From assembly GCA_903832055.1 (NCBI GenBank), contig CAILAC010000013.1:310001-374000 (forward strand): 64,000 nucleotides of DNA, written 5' to 3'. The stretch is from an uncultured Acidobacteriota bacterium (GTDB lineage Bacteria; Acidobacteriota; Terriglobia; Terriglobales; Acidobacteriaceae). Under the pieces are notes generated by a model that was not told the origin of the DNA, made no database searches, and worked only from the letters and a program-made list of their open reading frames with translations. The stretch's first letter is position 1; each line of letters starts with the position of its first letter. A program made the position numbers and the translations under genes. Of the stretch, positions 28,572 to 37,017 are shown piece after piece.

Positions 28572-29113
28572 TGTCCCTTTCTCCGGCAAACCCATCGCCG
28601 CAAGCGAGTCTCGCCCAGCCCCTGCTGCTCGCTTGCGGCAACCCACTTCGCGGCGACGACGGCGTCGGCTGGCGCATCGCCGATACCCTCGCAATCACCC
28701 CCAGCACCCCTCCCCTCCACGTCATCCTCTCCCAGCAGCTCCTCCCCGAGCACGCCGAACCCATCAGCGCCGCAGATCTCGTCATCTTCGTAGATTGCTC
28801 CGCGCTCACCCCGCACGGAGTTGTTTCCGTCATCCAAATCGAACCCGCCTCAAGCCTTCCCCGCATCTTCACCCACCACCTTGACCCAGCCTCCCTGCTC
28901 AGGCTCACGGTTGACCTCTACGGCCGCATCCCTTCCCGCTCCATCCTCGTCACCGTCGGGGGCCAGGAGTTCGAGCTGAGCGAGGAACTAAGCCCCCCCG
29001 TAGCCGCCGCCATCCCCGCTGCCATCGCCCTGATTCTCCGCGAATTCCAGTTGCAGCAAGCAAAAAATCCGGCCCAGCAAATGAAAGCGGCTGGGCCGGT
29101 GGAAGCTCCTTGA
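28571..29113 (+). CDS. hoxW: Hydrogenase maturation endopeptidase HoxW
   Basis: Nickel-dependent protease of the HycI/HupD family that removes the HoxH C-terminal peptide. ACGNPLRGDDGVGW contains the conserved nickel-binding acidic residue, IFVDCSA the second, and IFTHHLDPASLL the expected His region. The start is fused to the hoxH stop (TGATG). The last about 15 codons (KNPAQQMKAAGPVEAP) coincide with the terminator hairpin of the converging nifJ operon, so the tail is probably unstructured and recent. Length 180. Confidence 0.92.
   Translation: MSLSPANPSPQASLAQPLLLACGNPLRGDDGVGWRIADTLAITPSTPPLHVILSQQLLPEHAEPISAADLVIFVDCSALTPHGVVSVIQIEPASSLPRIFTHHLDPASLLRLTVDLYGRIPSRSILVTVGGQEFELSEELSPPVAAAIPAAIALILREFQLQQAKNPAQQMKAAGPVEAP
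29061..29099 (-). terminator. Terminator of the nifJ operon, embedded in the hoxW 3' end
   Basis: CCGGCCCAGC (29069-29078) pairs with GCTGGGCCGG (29090-29099). On the minus strand it is followed by ATTTTTTG (complement of 29061-29068). It lies 20 nt beyond the stop of the dihydroorotate-dehydrogenase-like gene and inside the coding region of hoxW. Confidence 0.88.
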
Positions 29114-29119
29114 AGCAAA

Positions 29120-30151
29120 CTATTTGCGCTGATGAGTTTGGTGCAGCGGCGCCCGGTGCAGCGGATATGAGCTCAGCGTCTTGATGTAATTTCCCCGCTC
29201 ATAAGGCGTCGGATCAGGCACCGAACTCCGGCTCAGCGCCCCCCGCATCTGGTTCGTCGATTCGTATTCGTGATCCTTCATCCACCTCACAACATCCGCC
29301 TGCACCGCCGCAAGATGCCGGATGCCGTACTGATGCAGCGCCGAAGTCATCATCGTCACCGCCGCACCCGCCATAATCCCCTTCAGCACATCTTCCGCCG
29401 TATGCACGCCCCCCGTAATCGCCAGGTCCGCCCGCACCCGGTGAAAAAGAATAGCCACCCAATGCAACCGCAACAGCAACTCACTTGAATTGCTGTAGCA
29501 AAGTCGCGGCAACACAGTCAGCCTCTCAATATCAAAATCCGGCTGGTAAAACCTGTTGAACAAGACCAGCCCATTTGCCCCCGCATCCGCCAGTTGCACC
29601 GCCAGATTCGGAATACTCGTGAACTGCGGCGAAAGCTTCACCGCCAGAGGAATCTTGATGTGGCTCCGAACATGCGCCACCAGCTCAATCAGGTGTTTCT
29701 CCACCTCATTGCTCGGCACCAGCGGATCAGTCACCAGCGCATACGTATTCAGTTCAATCGCATCCGCGCCCGCCGCCTCCACCTCCTTTGCAAAGTGCAT
29801 CCAACCGCCCGGAGTAATACCGTTGATACTGGCTATAATCGGGATCGCAACACACTCCTTCACCCGCATCAAGTGGTCCAGATACGCATCCGATCCCGCC
29901 CTGTAGTCAGGAAACTCCGGCAGATAACTCAACGACTCCGCAAACGACTCCGTCCCCTGCGAAAGATCCCGGTCCAGCGTGTAACTCTCAAGATTCAGCT
30001 GCTCCTCAAACAACGACCGCAGCACGATCGCAGCCGCTCCAGAATCTTCCATAAGACGCACGTTCTGAATCGACTCAGAAAGCGGCGACGCGGAAACCAC
30101 CAAAGGACTCTTCAGTTGAAGTCCCAGATACTGCGTGCTCAGGTCAATCAT
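29120..30151 (-). CDS. Dihydroorotate-dehydrogenase-like flavoprotein paired with NifJ
   Basis: An FMN-type TIM barrel of 343 residues: GLQLKSPLVVSASPLS, IIASINGITPGGW, ADAIELNTYA, PLAVKLSPQFTSIPNL and ADLAITGGVHTAEDVLKGIMAGA. It lacks an N-terminal membrane segment and the common DHOD catalytic Cys/Ser loop is not evident. The 4-nt overlap with nifJ shows translational coupling, so a role beside pyruvate:ferredoxin oxidoreductase is likely, not pyrimidine synthesis. Whether it passes electrons to or from ferredoxin, or acts on another substrate, is not known. Confidence 0.85.
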   Translation of the reverse strand: MIDLSTQYLGLQLKSPLVVSASPLSESIQNVRLMEDSGAAAIVLRSLFEEQLNLESYTLDRDLSQGTESFAESLSYLPEFPDYRAGSDAYLDHLMRVKECVAIPIIASINGITPGGWMHFAKEVEAAGADAIELNTYALVTDPLVPSNEVEKHLIELVAHVRSHIKIPLAVKLSPQFTSIPNLAVQLADAGANGLVLFNRFYQPDFDIERLTVLPRLCYSNSSELLLRLHWVAILFHRVRADLAITGGVHTAEDVLKGIMAGAAVTMMTSALHQYGIRHLAAVQADVVRWMKDHEYESTNQMRGALSRSSVPDPTPYERGNYIKTLSSYPLHRAPLHQTHQRK

Positions 30152-33100
30152 GGTTCCTGCCTTTCAGCTCCCGCCGCTACCGGCTCTTCTTCTCTCTCCG
30201 GCGGAGCAATATGGGGCGATTCGCTGCGCCCCGGCATCGCGGCCCGCGCCGAGTAAACATGCCATTGCCGCTCGACATCGTCCTGCGCCTCATGCAACAA
30301 CTCCTTGGCTATCTCCGGATGGCTGCGCGCCAGCATCGTATAGCGAGCCTCCTGGTACGCATAGTCCTTCAACGGAATCGACGGCGCCTTCGAGTCCAGC
30401 AGAAACGGGTTCTTACCCTGCTCGCGAAGCGCCGGGTTGTACCGCATCAGCGGCCAATAGCCTGAGTTCACCGCCGCTTTCTGCTGGTCCAGCCCATGAA
30501 TCAAGTCATATCCATGCGCAATGCACGGGCTGTACGCCAGAATGATTGACGGCCCGTTATGCGCCTCCGCCTCTTGAAATGCCTTCACCGTGTGGCTGTC
30601 ATTCCCCCCAAACGCCACCCGCGCCACATACACCGAGCCATAACTCACCGCCTCCATCGCCAGGTCTTTCTTGCTGTTCGGCTTTCCGCCGGCGGCAAAT
30701 TTGGCAATCGCCCCGCGCGGCGTTGACTTCGACATCTGCCCACCGGTATTGGAATAAACCTCTGTATCCAGCACCAGCACATTGATGTTCTGCCCCGACC
30801 CCAGCACATGATCCAGACCGCCAAATCCAATATCGTAGGCCCAGCCATCACCACCCAATATCCACACGCTTTTCCTTACCAGCGAATCGACAACCGCCAT
30901 CAGATTCCGCGCCTCAGAGCTGTGCCCATTGAAGCTGCGCACCGCGGCGGCTCCATTCTCCATTCCAGACTGGCTCAGAATCTCCTTGATCTTCTCCACC
31001 CGGTGCCGTTGCTGGTTGATCCCCGCCTCAGTCGTTTGATCCGCCGTCAGCGTCGCCAGGCCCAGCTCCGTCCCAATGAAAGGCATCATCCGTCGCAGCA
31101 GGTCCTCGGCAAAGCTACGCTGCTGGTCAACCGCCAACCGCATCCCCAGCCCAAACTCCGCGTTGTCCTCAAACAGCGAGTTCGACCACGAGGGCCCGCG
31201 ACCATCCTTATTCATCGTGTACGGCGTCGTCGGCAGATTTCCGCCATAGATCGACGAACACCCCGTAGCGTTCGCAATCATCAGCCGGTCCCCAAACAAC
31301 TGCGTCAGCAGCTTGATGTACGGAGTTTCGCCGCACCCTGCACAGGCTCCAGAAAACTCAAAAAGCGGCTCCAGAAGCTGCACATCCTTTACCTGACCGT
31401 GGTTCAACCGGTTCCGGTCAACATTCGGCAGCGATTCAAAGAACTCCCAGTTCGCCTTTTCAGCCACCCGAAGCGGTGCCTGTTCATGCATATTCAGCGC
31501 CTTGTGCTTCGCCTCGCTCTTGCTCTTCACCGGGCAAATCTCCACGCAAAGCTGACAGCCCGTGCAATCCTCAGGAGACACCTGCAAGCTGTAAAGCTCC
31601 TCCTCCATCGACCGCCATTTAGGCTTCGCCGTCTTGAAGCTCGCAGGCGCATGCTCCGCATATTTCACATCAAAAACCTTTGCCCGAATCACCGCATGTG
31701 GACAAACCATCACGCACTTGCCGCATTGAATGCAAAGCTCCTTGTCCCACACCGGAATCGCCTGCGCAATATTTCGCTTCTCCCACTTCGCCGTCCCCGT
31801 CGGAAAACTCCCGCCAGCAGGCAGCGCGCTCACCGCCAGGTTGTCGCCAAACCCGGCAGCCATCGTCCCCAGCACATCCCTTACAAATGCCGGAGCCGTG
31901 AATGGAATCGCCGGAAGTATCTCAAATGTCGCGCTCACAACTCTCGGCACCGCTACCTGGTAAAGATGCGCCAGCGCCGAGTCCACCGCGTCATAGTTCT
32001 GCTGCACCACCGCTTCGCCGCGTTTGCCATACGTCTTCTTGATTGCCTTCTTGATCTGCGCAATCGCCTCATCCCTGGGCAGCACTCCGCTGATCGCAAA
32101 GAAGCACGTCTGCATGATCGTATTGATGCGGTTGCCCATCCCCGCCGCCCGCGCCACCTTGTAACCGTCAATCACATAAAAATGTAGCTTCCGGTCGATA
32201 ATCGTTGCCTGTGTCTTGCGAGGCAGATGCTCCCAGATATCATCCGGGCCATACGGCGAATTCAGCAGAAACACCGCCCCCGGCGCCGCAGCCACCAGCA
32301 CATCCATCCGCTCCAGAAAATTGAACTGATGGCATGCTATAAAGTTCGCCTTCGTAATCAGATACGTTGAAGTAATCGGTTCCGGCCCAAACCTCAAATG
32401 CGAAGTCGTAATGGACCCCGACTTCTTCGAGTCATAAACGAAATAGCCCTGCGCGTAGTTATTCGTCTCCGAGCCAATAATCTTGATTGAATTCTTGTTC
32501 GCCCCCACCGTTCCATCCGAACCAAGTCCATAAAACAGCGCGCGTATCGTCCGCGCACTCTCCGTTGAAAACTCCGGATCATACGCCAGGCTCGTATGCG
32601 TAACATCATCCTCAATTCCGATTGTGAAGTGGTTCTTCGGCGTCTTCTTCTTCAACTCATCAAAGATCCCCTTCACCATCCCCGGCGTAAACTCCTTCGA
32701 AGACAGCCCGTAGCGCCCGCCAACAATCCGCGGCTGCTGCTCAAAATGCGAGTTGCCTTCAGCAAACCCCTCTGCCACCGCAGTAATGATGTCCTGATAC
32801 AGCGGCTCTCCCAGGCTCCCCGGCTCTTTCGTGCGGTCCAGCACCGCGATCGTGCGCACCGATTTCGGGAGCGCATTCAGCAGCGATTTCACATCAAATG
32901 GCCTGAACAACCGCACCATCAGTACCCCGACCTTTTCGTCCTTCAGCGCAGCATCCCGTATCGCCTCTTCAGCCGCCCCCGCGCTCGAACCCATCAGCAC
33001 GATCACCCGCTCCGCATCCGCCGCGCCCATATAGTCAAACAGCCTGTAAGCGCGACCCGTCTGCCTCGCAAACCGGTCCATCACATCCTGCACAATCGCC

Positions 33101-33825
33101 GGTGCCGCCAGATAGTAAGGGTTGCAGGCCTCCCGCGCCTGAAAGAAAACATCCGGATTCTGCGCCGTCCCCCGCAGTACCGGCCTGTCCGGGGTGAGAG
33201 CCCGCTGCCGGTGCGCAATCACAAATCGCTCATCCAGCAACGCGCGTATATCCTCATCGCTTATCGGAGTAATCTTGTTCACTTCATGCGAAGTCCGGAA
33301 TCCGTCAAAGAAATGCAAAAATGGCAGCCGCGGCTCCAGCGAAGCAACATGCGCAATCAGCGCCAGATCAGCCGCCTCCTGCACCGAGTTTGAACACAGC
33401 ATCGCATAGCCCGTGCTTCGGCAAGCCATCACATCCGAGTGGTCGCCAAAGATCGACAGAGCATGCGTCGCCAGCGCCCGCGCCGTCACATGCATCACAT
33501 TTGCCGTCAGTTCCCCGGCAATCTTGTACATGTTCGGGATCATCAACAACAATCCCTGCGAAGCGGTAAACGTAGTGCTCAAAGCACCCGCCTGCAACGC
33601 CCCATGCATCGCCCCGGCCGCTCCGCCCTCGCTCTGCATTTCTGCAATCAGCGGCACCGAACCCCAAAAGTTCGGCTTCCCCTCTTCCTTCCACTGGTCA
33701 GACCATTCGCCCATCGGCGAAGAAGGTGTAATCGGGTAGATTGCTATAACTTCGGAAAGCCGGTAGGCCACAGACACCACCGCTTCGTTGGCATCCAAAA
33801 TGACTGAGGTTCGCTTGTCCATGCC
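30148..33825 (-). CDS. nifJ: Pyruvate:ferredoxin (flavodoxin) oxidoreductase NifJ
   Basis: Single-chain enzyme of about 1225 residues that oxidises pyruvate to acetyl-CoA and CO2 and reduces ferredoxin. Visible in order: the N-terminal domain with YRLSEVIAIYPITPSSPMGE, the gamma-like domain, two ferredoxin-type clusters (CIQCGKCVMVCPHA, CTGCQLCVEICPVKS), the CAGCGETPY cluster, and the thiamine-diphosphate domain (GDGWAYDIGFGGLDHVL, TEVYSNTGGQMSKST). An in-frame ATG at 33930 adds 35 residues unlike the family, so MDKRTSVILDAN at 33825 is chosen, although its ribosome-binding site is weak. Ferredoxin or flavodoxin is not encoded nearby. Oxygen-sensitive by family. Confidence 0.96.
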   Translation of the reverse strand, partial: GMDKRTSVILDANEAVVSVAYRLSEVIAIYPITPSSPMGEWSDQWKEEGKPNFWGSVPLIAEMQSEGGAAGAMHGALQAGALSTTFTASQGLLLMIPNMYKIAGELTANVMHVTARALATHALSIFGDHSDVMACRSTGYAMLCSNSVQEAADLALIAHVASLEPRLPFLHFFDGFRTSHEVNKITPISDEDIRALLDERFVIAHRQRALTPDRPVLRGTAQNPDVFFQAREACNPYYLAAPAIVQDVMDRFARQTGRAYRLFDYMGAADAERVIVLMGSSAGAAEEAIRDAALKDEKVGVLMVRLFRPFDVKSLLNALPKSVRTIAVLDRTKEPGSLGEPLYQDIITAVAEGFAEGNSHFEQQPRIVGGRYGLSSKEFTPGMVKGIFDELKKKTPKNHFTIGIEDDVTHTSLAYDPEFSTESARTIRALFYGLGSDGTVGANKNSIKIIGSETNNYAQGYFVYDSKKSGSITTSHLRFGPEPITSTYLITKANFIACHQFNFLERMDVLVAAAPGAVFLLNSPYGPDDIWEHLPRKTQATIIDRKLHFYVIDGYKVARAAGMGNRINTIMQTCFFAISGVLPRDEAIAQIKKAIKKTYGKRGEAVVQQNYDAVDSALAHLYQVAVPRVVSATFEILPAIPFTAPAFVRDVLGTMAAGFGDNLAVSALPAGGSFPTGTAKWEKRNIAQAIPVWDKELCIQCGKCVMVCPHAVIRAKVFDVKYAEHAPASFKTAKPKWRSMEEELYSLQVSPEDCTGCQLCVEICPVKSKSEAKHKALNMHEQAPLRVAEKANWEFFESLPNVDRNRLNHGQVKDVQLLEPLFEFSGACAGCGETPYIKLLTQLFGDRLMIANATGCSSIYGGNLPTTPYTMNKDGRGPSWSNSLFEDNAEFGLGMRLAVDQQRSFAEDLLRRMMPFIGTELGLATLTADQTTEAGINQQRHRVEKIKEILSQSGMENGAAAVRSFNGHSSEARNLMAVVDSLVRKSVWILGGDGWAYDIGFGGLDHVLGSGQNINVLVLDTEVYSNTGGQMSKSTPRGAIAKFAAGGKPNSKKDLAMEAVSYGSVYVARVAFGGNDSHTVKAFQEAEAHNGPSIILAYSPCIAHGYDLIHGLDQQKAAVNSGYWPLMRYNPALREQGKNPFLLDSKAPSIPLKDYAYQEARYTMLARSHPEIAKELLHEAQDDVERQWHVYSARAAMPGRSESPHIAPPEREEEPVAAGAERQEP

Positions 33826-33939
33826 GCACCCATGGTCCCAGCCAAATACCAACCCAGCCTGTGCGCGTGTCAGTTCAACGGTACTCTTCCCGCGCTCGGG
33901 ACCTGCGATTAGTGTGCGACCGTGACCCACAATGCCGAT

Positions 33940-33953
33940 GTGATGGACAACAC
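33940..33953 (-). promoter_or_regulatory. Imperfect Crp/Fnr-type site upstream of nifJ
   Basis: Read towards nifJ the sequence is GTGTTGTCCATCAC, matching the island motif at 8 of 10 defined positions. A -10-like ACTAAT lies at offset 40, not 37. It is about 115 nt from the chosen start codon. Tentative. Confidence 0.3.
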
Positions 33954-33989
33954 AGCACCCTCCCCGTCACAATCGCACACCAGCTCCAT

Positions 33990-35777
33990 CTACCGCCGAA
34001 CCAGCGGCAACACAAGCGCCGACGCATGCTCCTTGTCGTGATAGACCGTATTCGTCGCCTTCTCCATCGTCTGATCCGTGGCCGCTTCCTTGCCCGTATT
34101 CAAATTCCGGTCAAATCGCGGAAAATCACTGCTGCTCACCTCCAGCCGTATCCGGTGCCCCTTCAGAAACACATTGCTCGTCGCCCACATATCAATGTGA
34201 AACGGATACACCTTCCCCGGCTCCAGCAGCTTCACTTCCTTCGTCGATTCCCGATACCGCCCCCGCAGGATTCCCTCCGTCAGATTGTGCGCCACGCCAT
34301 CCGCGTCCACGTCCACCAGCTTCGCCGTGAAGTCCGTGTCCACCGCCGAGCTCGCAGCAAAAAGCTCCAGCGTCACCGGCCCCGTAACCTCCATATCCTG
34401 CTCCAGTGGCGGCGTCGAATACACCAGCACATCCGCCCGCGCCTCCACCGCCCTCTGGTCACGAGGCCCCGGCGCAAGATGCTCCCCATCGCAGCACAGC
34501 GGTCCACCCACCGTCCCCACCGGGTTCTCAGGATCATAAACAAAGCTGTCCGCAGCGACTTGGTTGCCCGCCACCATCGTCAATGCCCCATCTCCGGCAG
34601 CCGAGTTCGCCTTCCCCGCTGAACTCAGATAAAAGCGCGTCGCCTTCGCCCGCTCCAGCGGCCACGAATCCTCCTCGCGCCACTTGTTCTCCCCCATCAC
34701 AAACAGCTTCACCGGCTTCTGCTTTGCAAACTCGTTCTGCTCCCCGCGCAACAGATACTGATACCAAGCCAGCGTGATCGCGTCTTCGTTGTACTCCTCA
34801 GCAGCCGCGCCAAAATCCATGCTGCCAATCTTCCGCCCGCCCCCGGCGTGTCCGCCAATCGTCACCAGCAGCCGCTGCCCCTTCCGCGCCGCCTCATTCC
34901 CCGCGCCAGCCTTCAGACCCGTGAAATTCCGCAGCGATCCACCCAAAAATATGTCGTACCACGCGGCCACAGTAAGCACCGGCACCTCGATCGACGCATA
35001 CTGCTCCTCAATCGCCCACTGCTTCCAGTAGCTGTCATACGTCGGATGAGCCAGCCAATCCTGAAAATACGGTGCCAGGCTCCGCGTCAGCCCGCTCGGC
35101 GACGAAGGCATCGTCATATTGAAGAGCGGATACTCCACCAGCGGCAGCATCCTGCTCCCCACCATCGCATTCGTCGCCTGCCGAATCACCCGGTCCGCCG
35201 TATCCTGCGCCAGCCCCGACGTCCACGACTCGTTGAACCACTGCTCAAACGCGCCGCCCTGGTACGTCCAGTTCTCGTGATAGTTGCTCGCCGTCACCAC
35301 CGGGCATATCCCAGCCAGATGTGGCGGATGCCCGACAGCCGTCAGCATCTGCGTCGCGCCCACATAAGACCCGCCAAACATCCCCACCTTGCCGTTGGAG
35401 TAAGGCAGGCTCGCCGCCCACTCCACCGCGTCATAGCCGTCATTCTCTTCATACTTGAAGGGATACCATTCCCCCTCTGAAGTAAAACGCCCCCGCACAT
35501 CCTGCGCCACCACGACAAATCCAGCCCGCGCCGCCTTCCGCCCAAACTCAGCCGTCTGCGACTTGTTGTAAGGCGTCCGCTGCAAGAGCACTGGAAACTT
35601 CCCCTCCCCAGCTGGCCGGTAAATATCCGCGCGCAACGCAACGCCGTCACGCGTCTTCATCACCACGCCATGCTCCTCTACCACCGCAGAGGCAGCATCA
35701 ACGGTAGCCTGACCCCTGCCAGCCACCGCAGTAAACATCAACCCCACCAGAAGCAATCCGCCAGCAATCCTCTTCAT
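33990..35777 (-). CDS. CocE/NonD-type alpha/beta hydrolase, exported
   Basis: An X-Pro dipeptidyl-peptidase/cocaine-esterase family hydrolase of 595 residues. The signal peptide is GGLLLVGLMFTAVAGRGQA. The nucleophile is in GMFGGSYVGATQML, the acid in VAAWYDIFLGG and the histidine in TIGGHAGGGRKIG. The C-terminal jelly-roll domain has YSTPPLEQDMEVTGPVTLEL and KGHRIRLEVSSSDFPRFDRN. Likely cleaves acyl-ester or N-terminal dipeptide substrates in the periplasm; the substrate cannot be read from the sequence. The ATG at 35777 follows GGGAGAG; an upstream in-frame ATG (35894) would hide the signal peptide. Confidence 0.92.
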   Translation of the reverse strand: MKRIAGGLLLVGLMFTAVAGRGQATVDAASAVVEEHGVVMKTRDGVALRADIYRPAGEGKFPVLLQRTPYNKSQTAEFGRKAARAGFVVVAQDVRGRFTSEGEWYPFKYEENDGYDAVEWAASLPYSNGKVGMFGGSYVGATQMLTAVGHPPHLAGICPVVTASNYHENWTYQGGAFEQWFNESWTSGLAQDTADRVIRQATNAMVGSRMLPLVEYPLFNMTMPSSPSGLTRSLAPYFQDWLAHPTYDSYWKQWAIEEQYASIEVPVLTVAAWYDIFLGGSLRNFTGLKAGAGNEAARKGQRLLVTIGGHAGGGRKIGSMDFGAAAEEYNEDAITLAWYQYLLRGEQNEFAKQKPVKLFVMGENKWREEDSWPLERAKATRFYLSSAGKANSAAGDGALTMVAGNQVAADSFVYDPENPVGTVGGPLCCDGEHLAPGPRDQRAVEARADVLVYSTPPLEQDMEVTGPVTLELFAASSAVDTDFTAKLVDVDADGVAHNLTEGILRGRYRESTKEVKLLEPGKVYPFHIDMWATSNVFLKGHRIRLEVSSSDFPRFDRNLNTGKEAATDQTMEKATNTVYHDKEHASALVLPLVRR

Positions 35778-36032
35778 CGTTACAACTCTCTCCCGCCAGT
35801 CTCGTCCAGACATCGAAACTTGCGCGCAAAAAAACAGATTTTCCAGACCGCCCTCCATACTAACTGCCCCACCGCCAAACTGAAACCACCACATTTCTTG
35901 CCCCGTGATTGAACTTTTTACAGTGAAAATTCGTTACTATTCCCGTACAGCATTCCGTCATGCTTTAGCACATCCGCAAGTCCCCGCCTGCGGCACTCAC
36001 TCCCTGAAACTCAAACCTGAAGGAGCCGATCC

Positions 36033-36929
36033 TTGTCTCTCGAAATTCGTGGCATTTCCAAGCGCTACTCCAACGGTGTCCAGGCCCTCGACAACCTGAG
36101 CCTCTCCATTGGCAACAACATGTTCGGCCTGCTCGGCCCCAACGGCGCCGGCAAGTCTACGCTCATGCGCACCATCGCCACGCTTCAAGACCCCGACTCC
36201 GGCCAGATTCTGCTCAACGGCATCGACGTCGTCCAGAACAAAGACGCAGTCCGCCGCCAACTCGGCTACCTGCCTCAGGAGTTCGGCGTCTATCCCCGCA
36301 TCTCCGCCCTCGACATGCTCCACCACCTCGCCGTCATGAAAGGCATCAGCAAAACCGGCGAACGCAAGGAAATCGTCGACACCCTGCTCCGCCAAACAAA
36401 TCTATGGGATGCCCGCAAGAAGGCCCTCAGCACCTATTCCGGAGGCATGAAGCAGCGCTTTGGAATCGCCCAGGCCCTGCTCGCAAATCCCAAACTCATC
36501 ATCGTTGACGAGCCCACCGCCGGCCTCGACCCCGCCGAGCGCAACCGCTTCCTCAATCTCCTCAGCTCCCTCGCCCGCGATGTCATCGTGATCCTGTCGA
36601 CGCACATCGTTGAAGACGTCCGCGAACTCTGCCCCCGCATGGCCATCATCAGCAACGGCCGCGTCGTCCTCGAGGGCGCGCCCGAGGAGACTCTCGAAAA
36701 GCTCCACGGTGGCATCTGGAGCATCGTCGTCAAAAATGAAGCGGAGTTCAACGACATCTCCACCAATTTCAAGGTCGTCTCCACCAAACTCGTCGGCGGC
36801 GAGCACGAACTCCGTATCCACGCCGAATCAGCCCCCGGAGACCGCTTCCGCGCCGTCGACCCCGACCTCGAAGATGTCTACTTCCTCACGCTAAACGCCC
36901 AAAACGGAACAAGCGCGCGCGTGCAGTAA
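36033..36929 (+). CDS. ABC transporter ATP-binding protein
   Basis: A 298-residue ABC ATPase. Walker A is GPNGAGKST, the Q-loop GYLPQEFGVYP, the signature YSGGMKQR, Walker B LIIVDEPTAGLDP and the switch His is in STHIVEDV. A C-terminal extension of about 80 residues follows, as in exporters of the CcmA/NatA type. The start is a TTG at 36033 with AAGGAG eight nt upstream. It pairs with the permease-peptidase fusion gene 88 nt downstream. Confidence 0.95.
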   Translation: MSLEIRGISKRYSNGVQALDNLSLSIGNNMFGLLGPNGAGKSTLMRTIATLQDPDSGQILLNGIDVVQNKDAVRRQLGYLPQEFGVYPRISALDMLHHLAVMKGISKTGERKEIVDTLLRQTNLWDARKKALSTYSGGMKQRFGIAQALLANPKLIIVDEPTAGLDPAERNRFLNLLSSLARDVIVILSTHIVEDVRELCPRMAIISNGRVVLEGAPEETLEKLHGGIWSIVVKNEAEFNDISTNFKVVSTKLVGGEHELRIHAESAPGDRFRAVDPDLEDVYFLTLNAQNGTSARVQ

Positions 36930-37017
36930 CCCACATTGCCAGACAGACACTTCCCCAGACACTCGCTTCGACCATCGCGCCGATCTTAACGTCGTTGACC
37001 GCCAGGAGAACCACCCC

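Noticed and set aside
30808-32187. Plus-strand frame of 459 aa opposite nifJ
   Set aside because: Basic Arg/His/Leu-rich translation with no family; antisense to a clear oxidoreductase.
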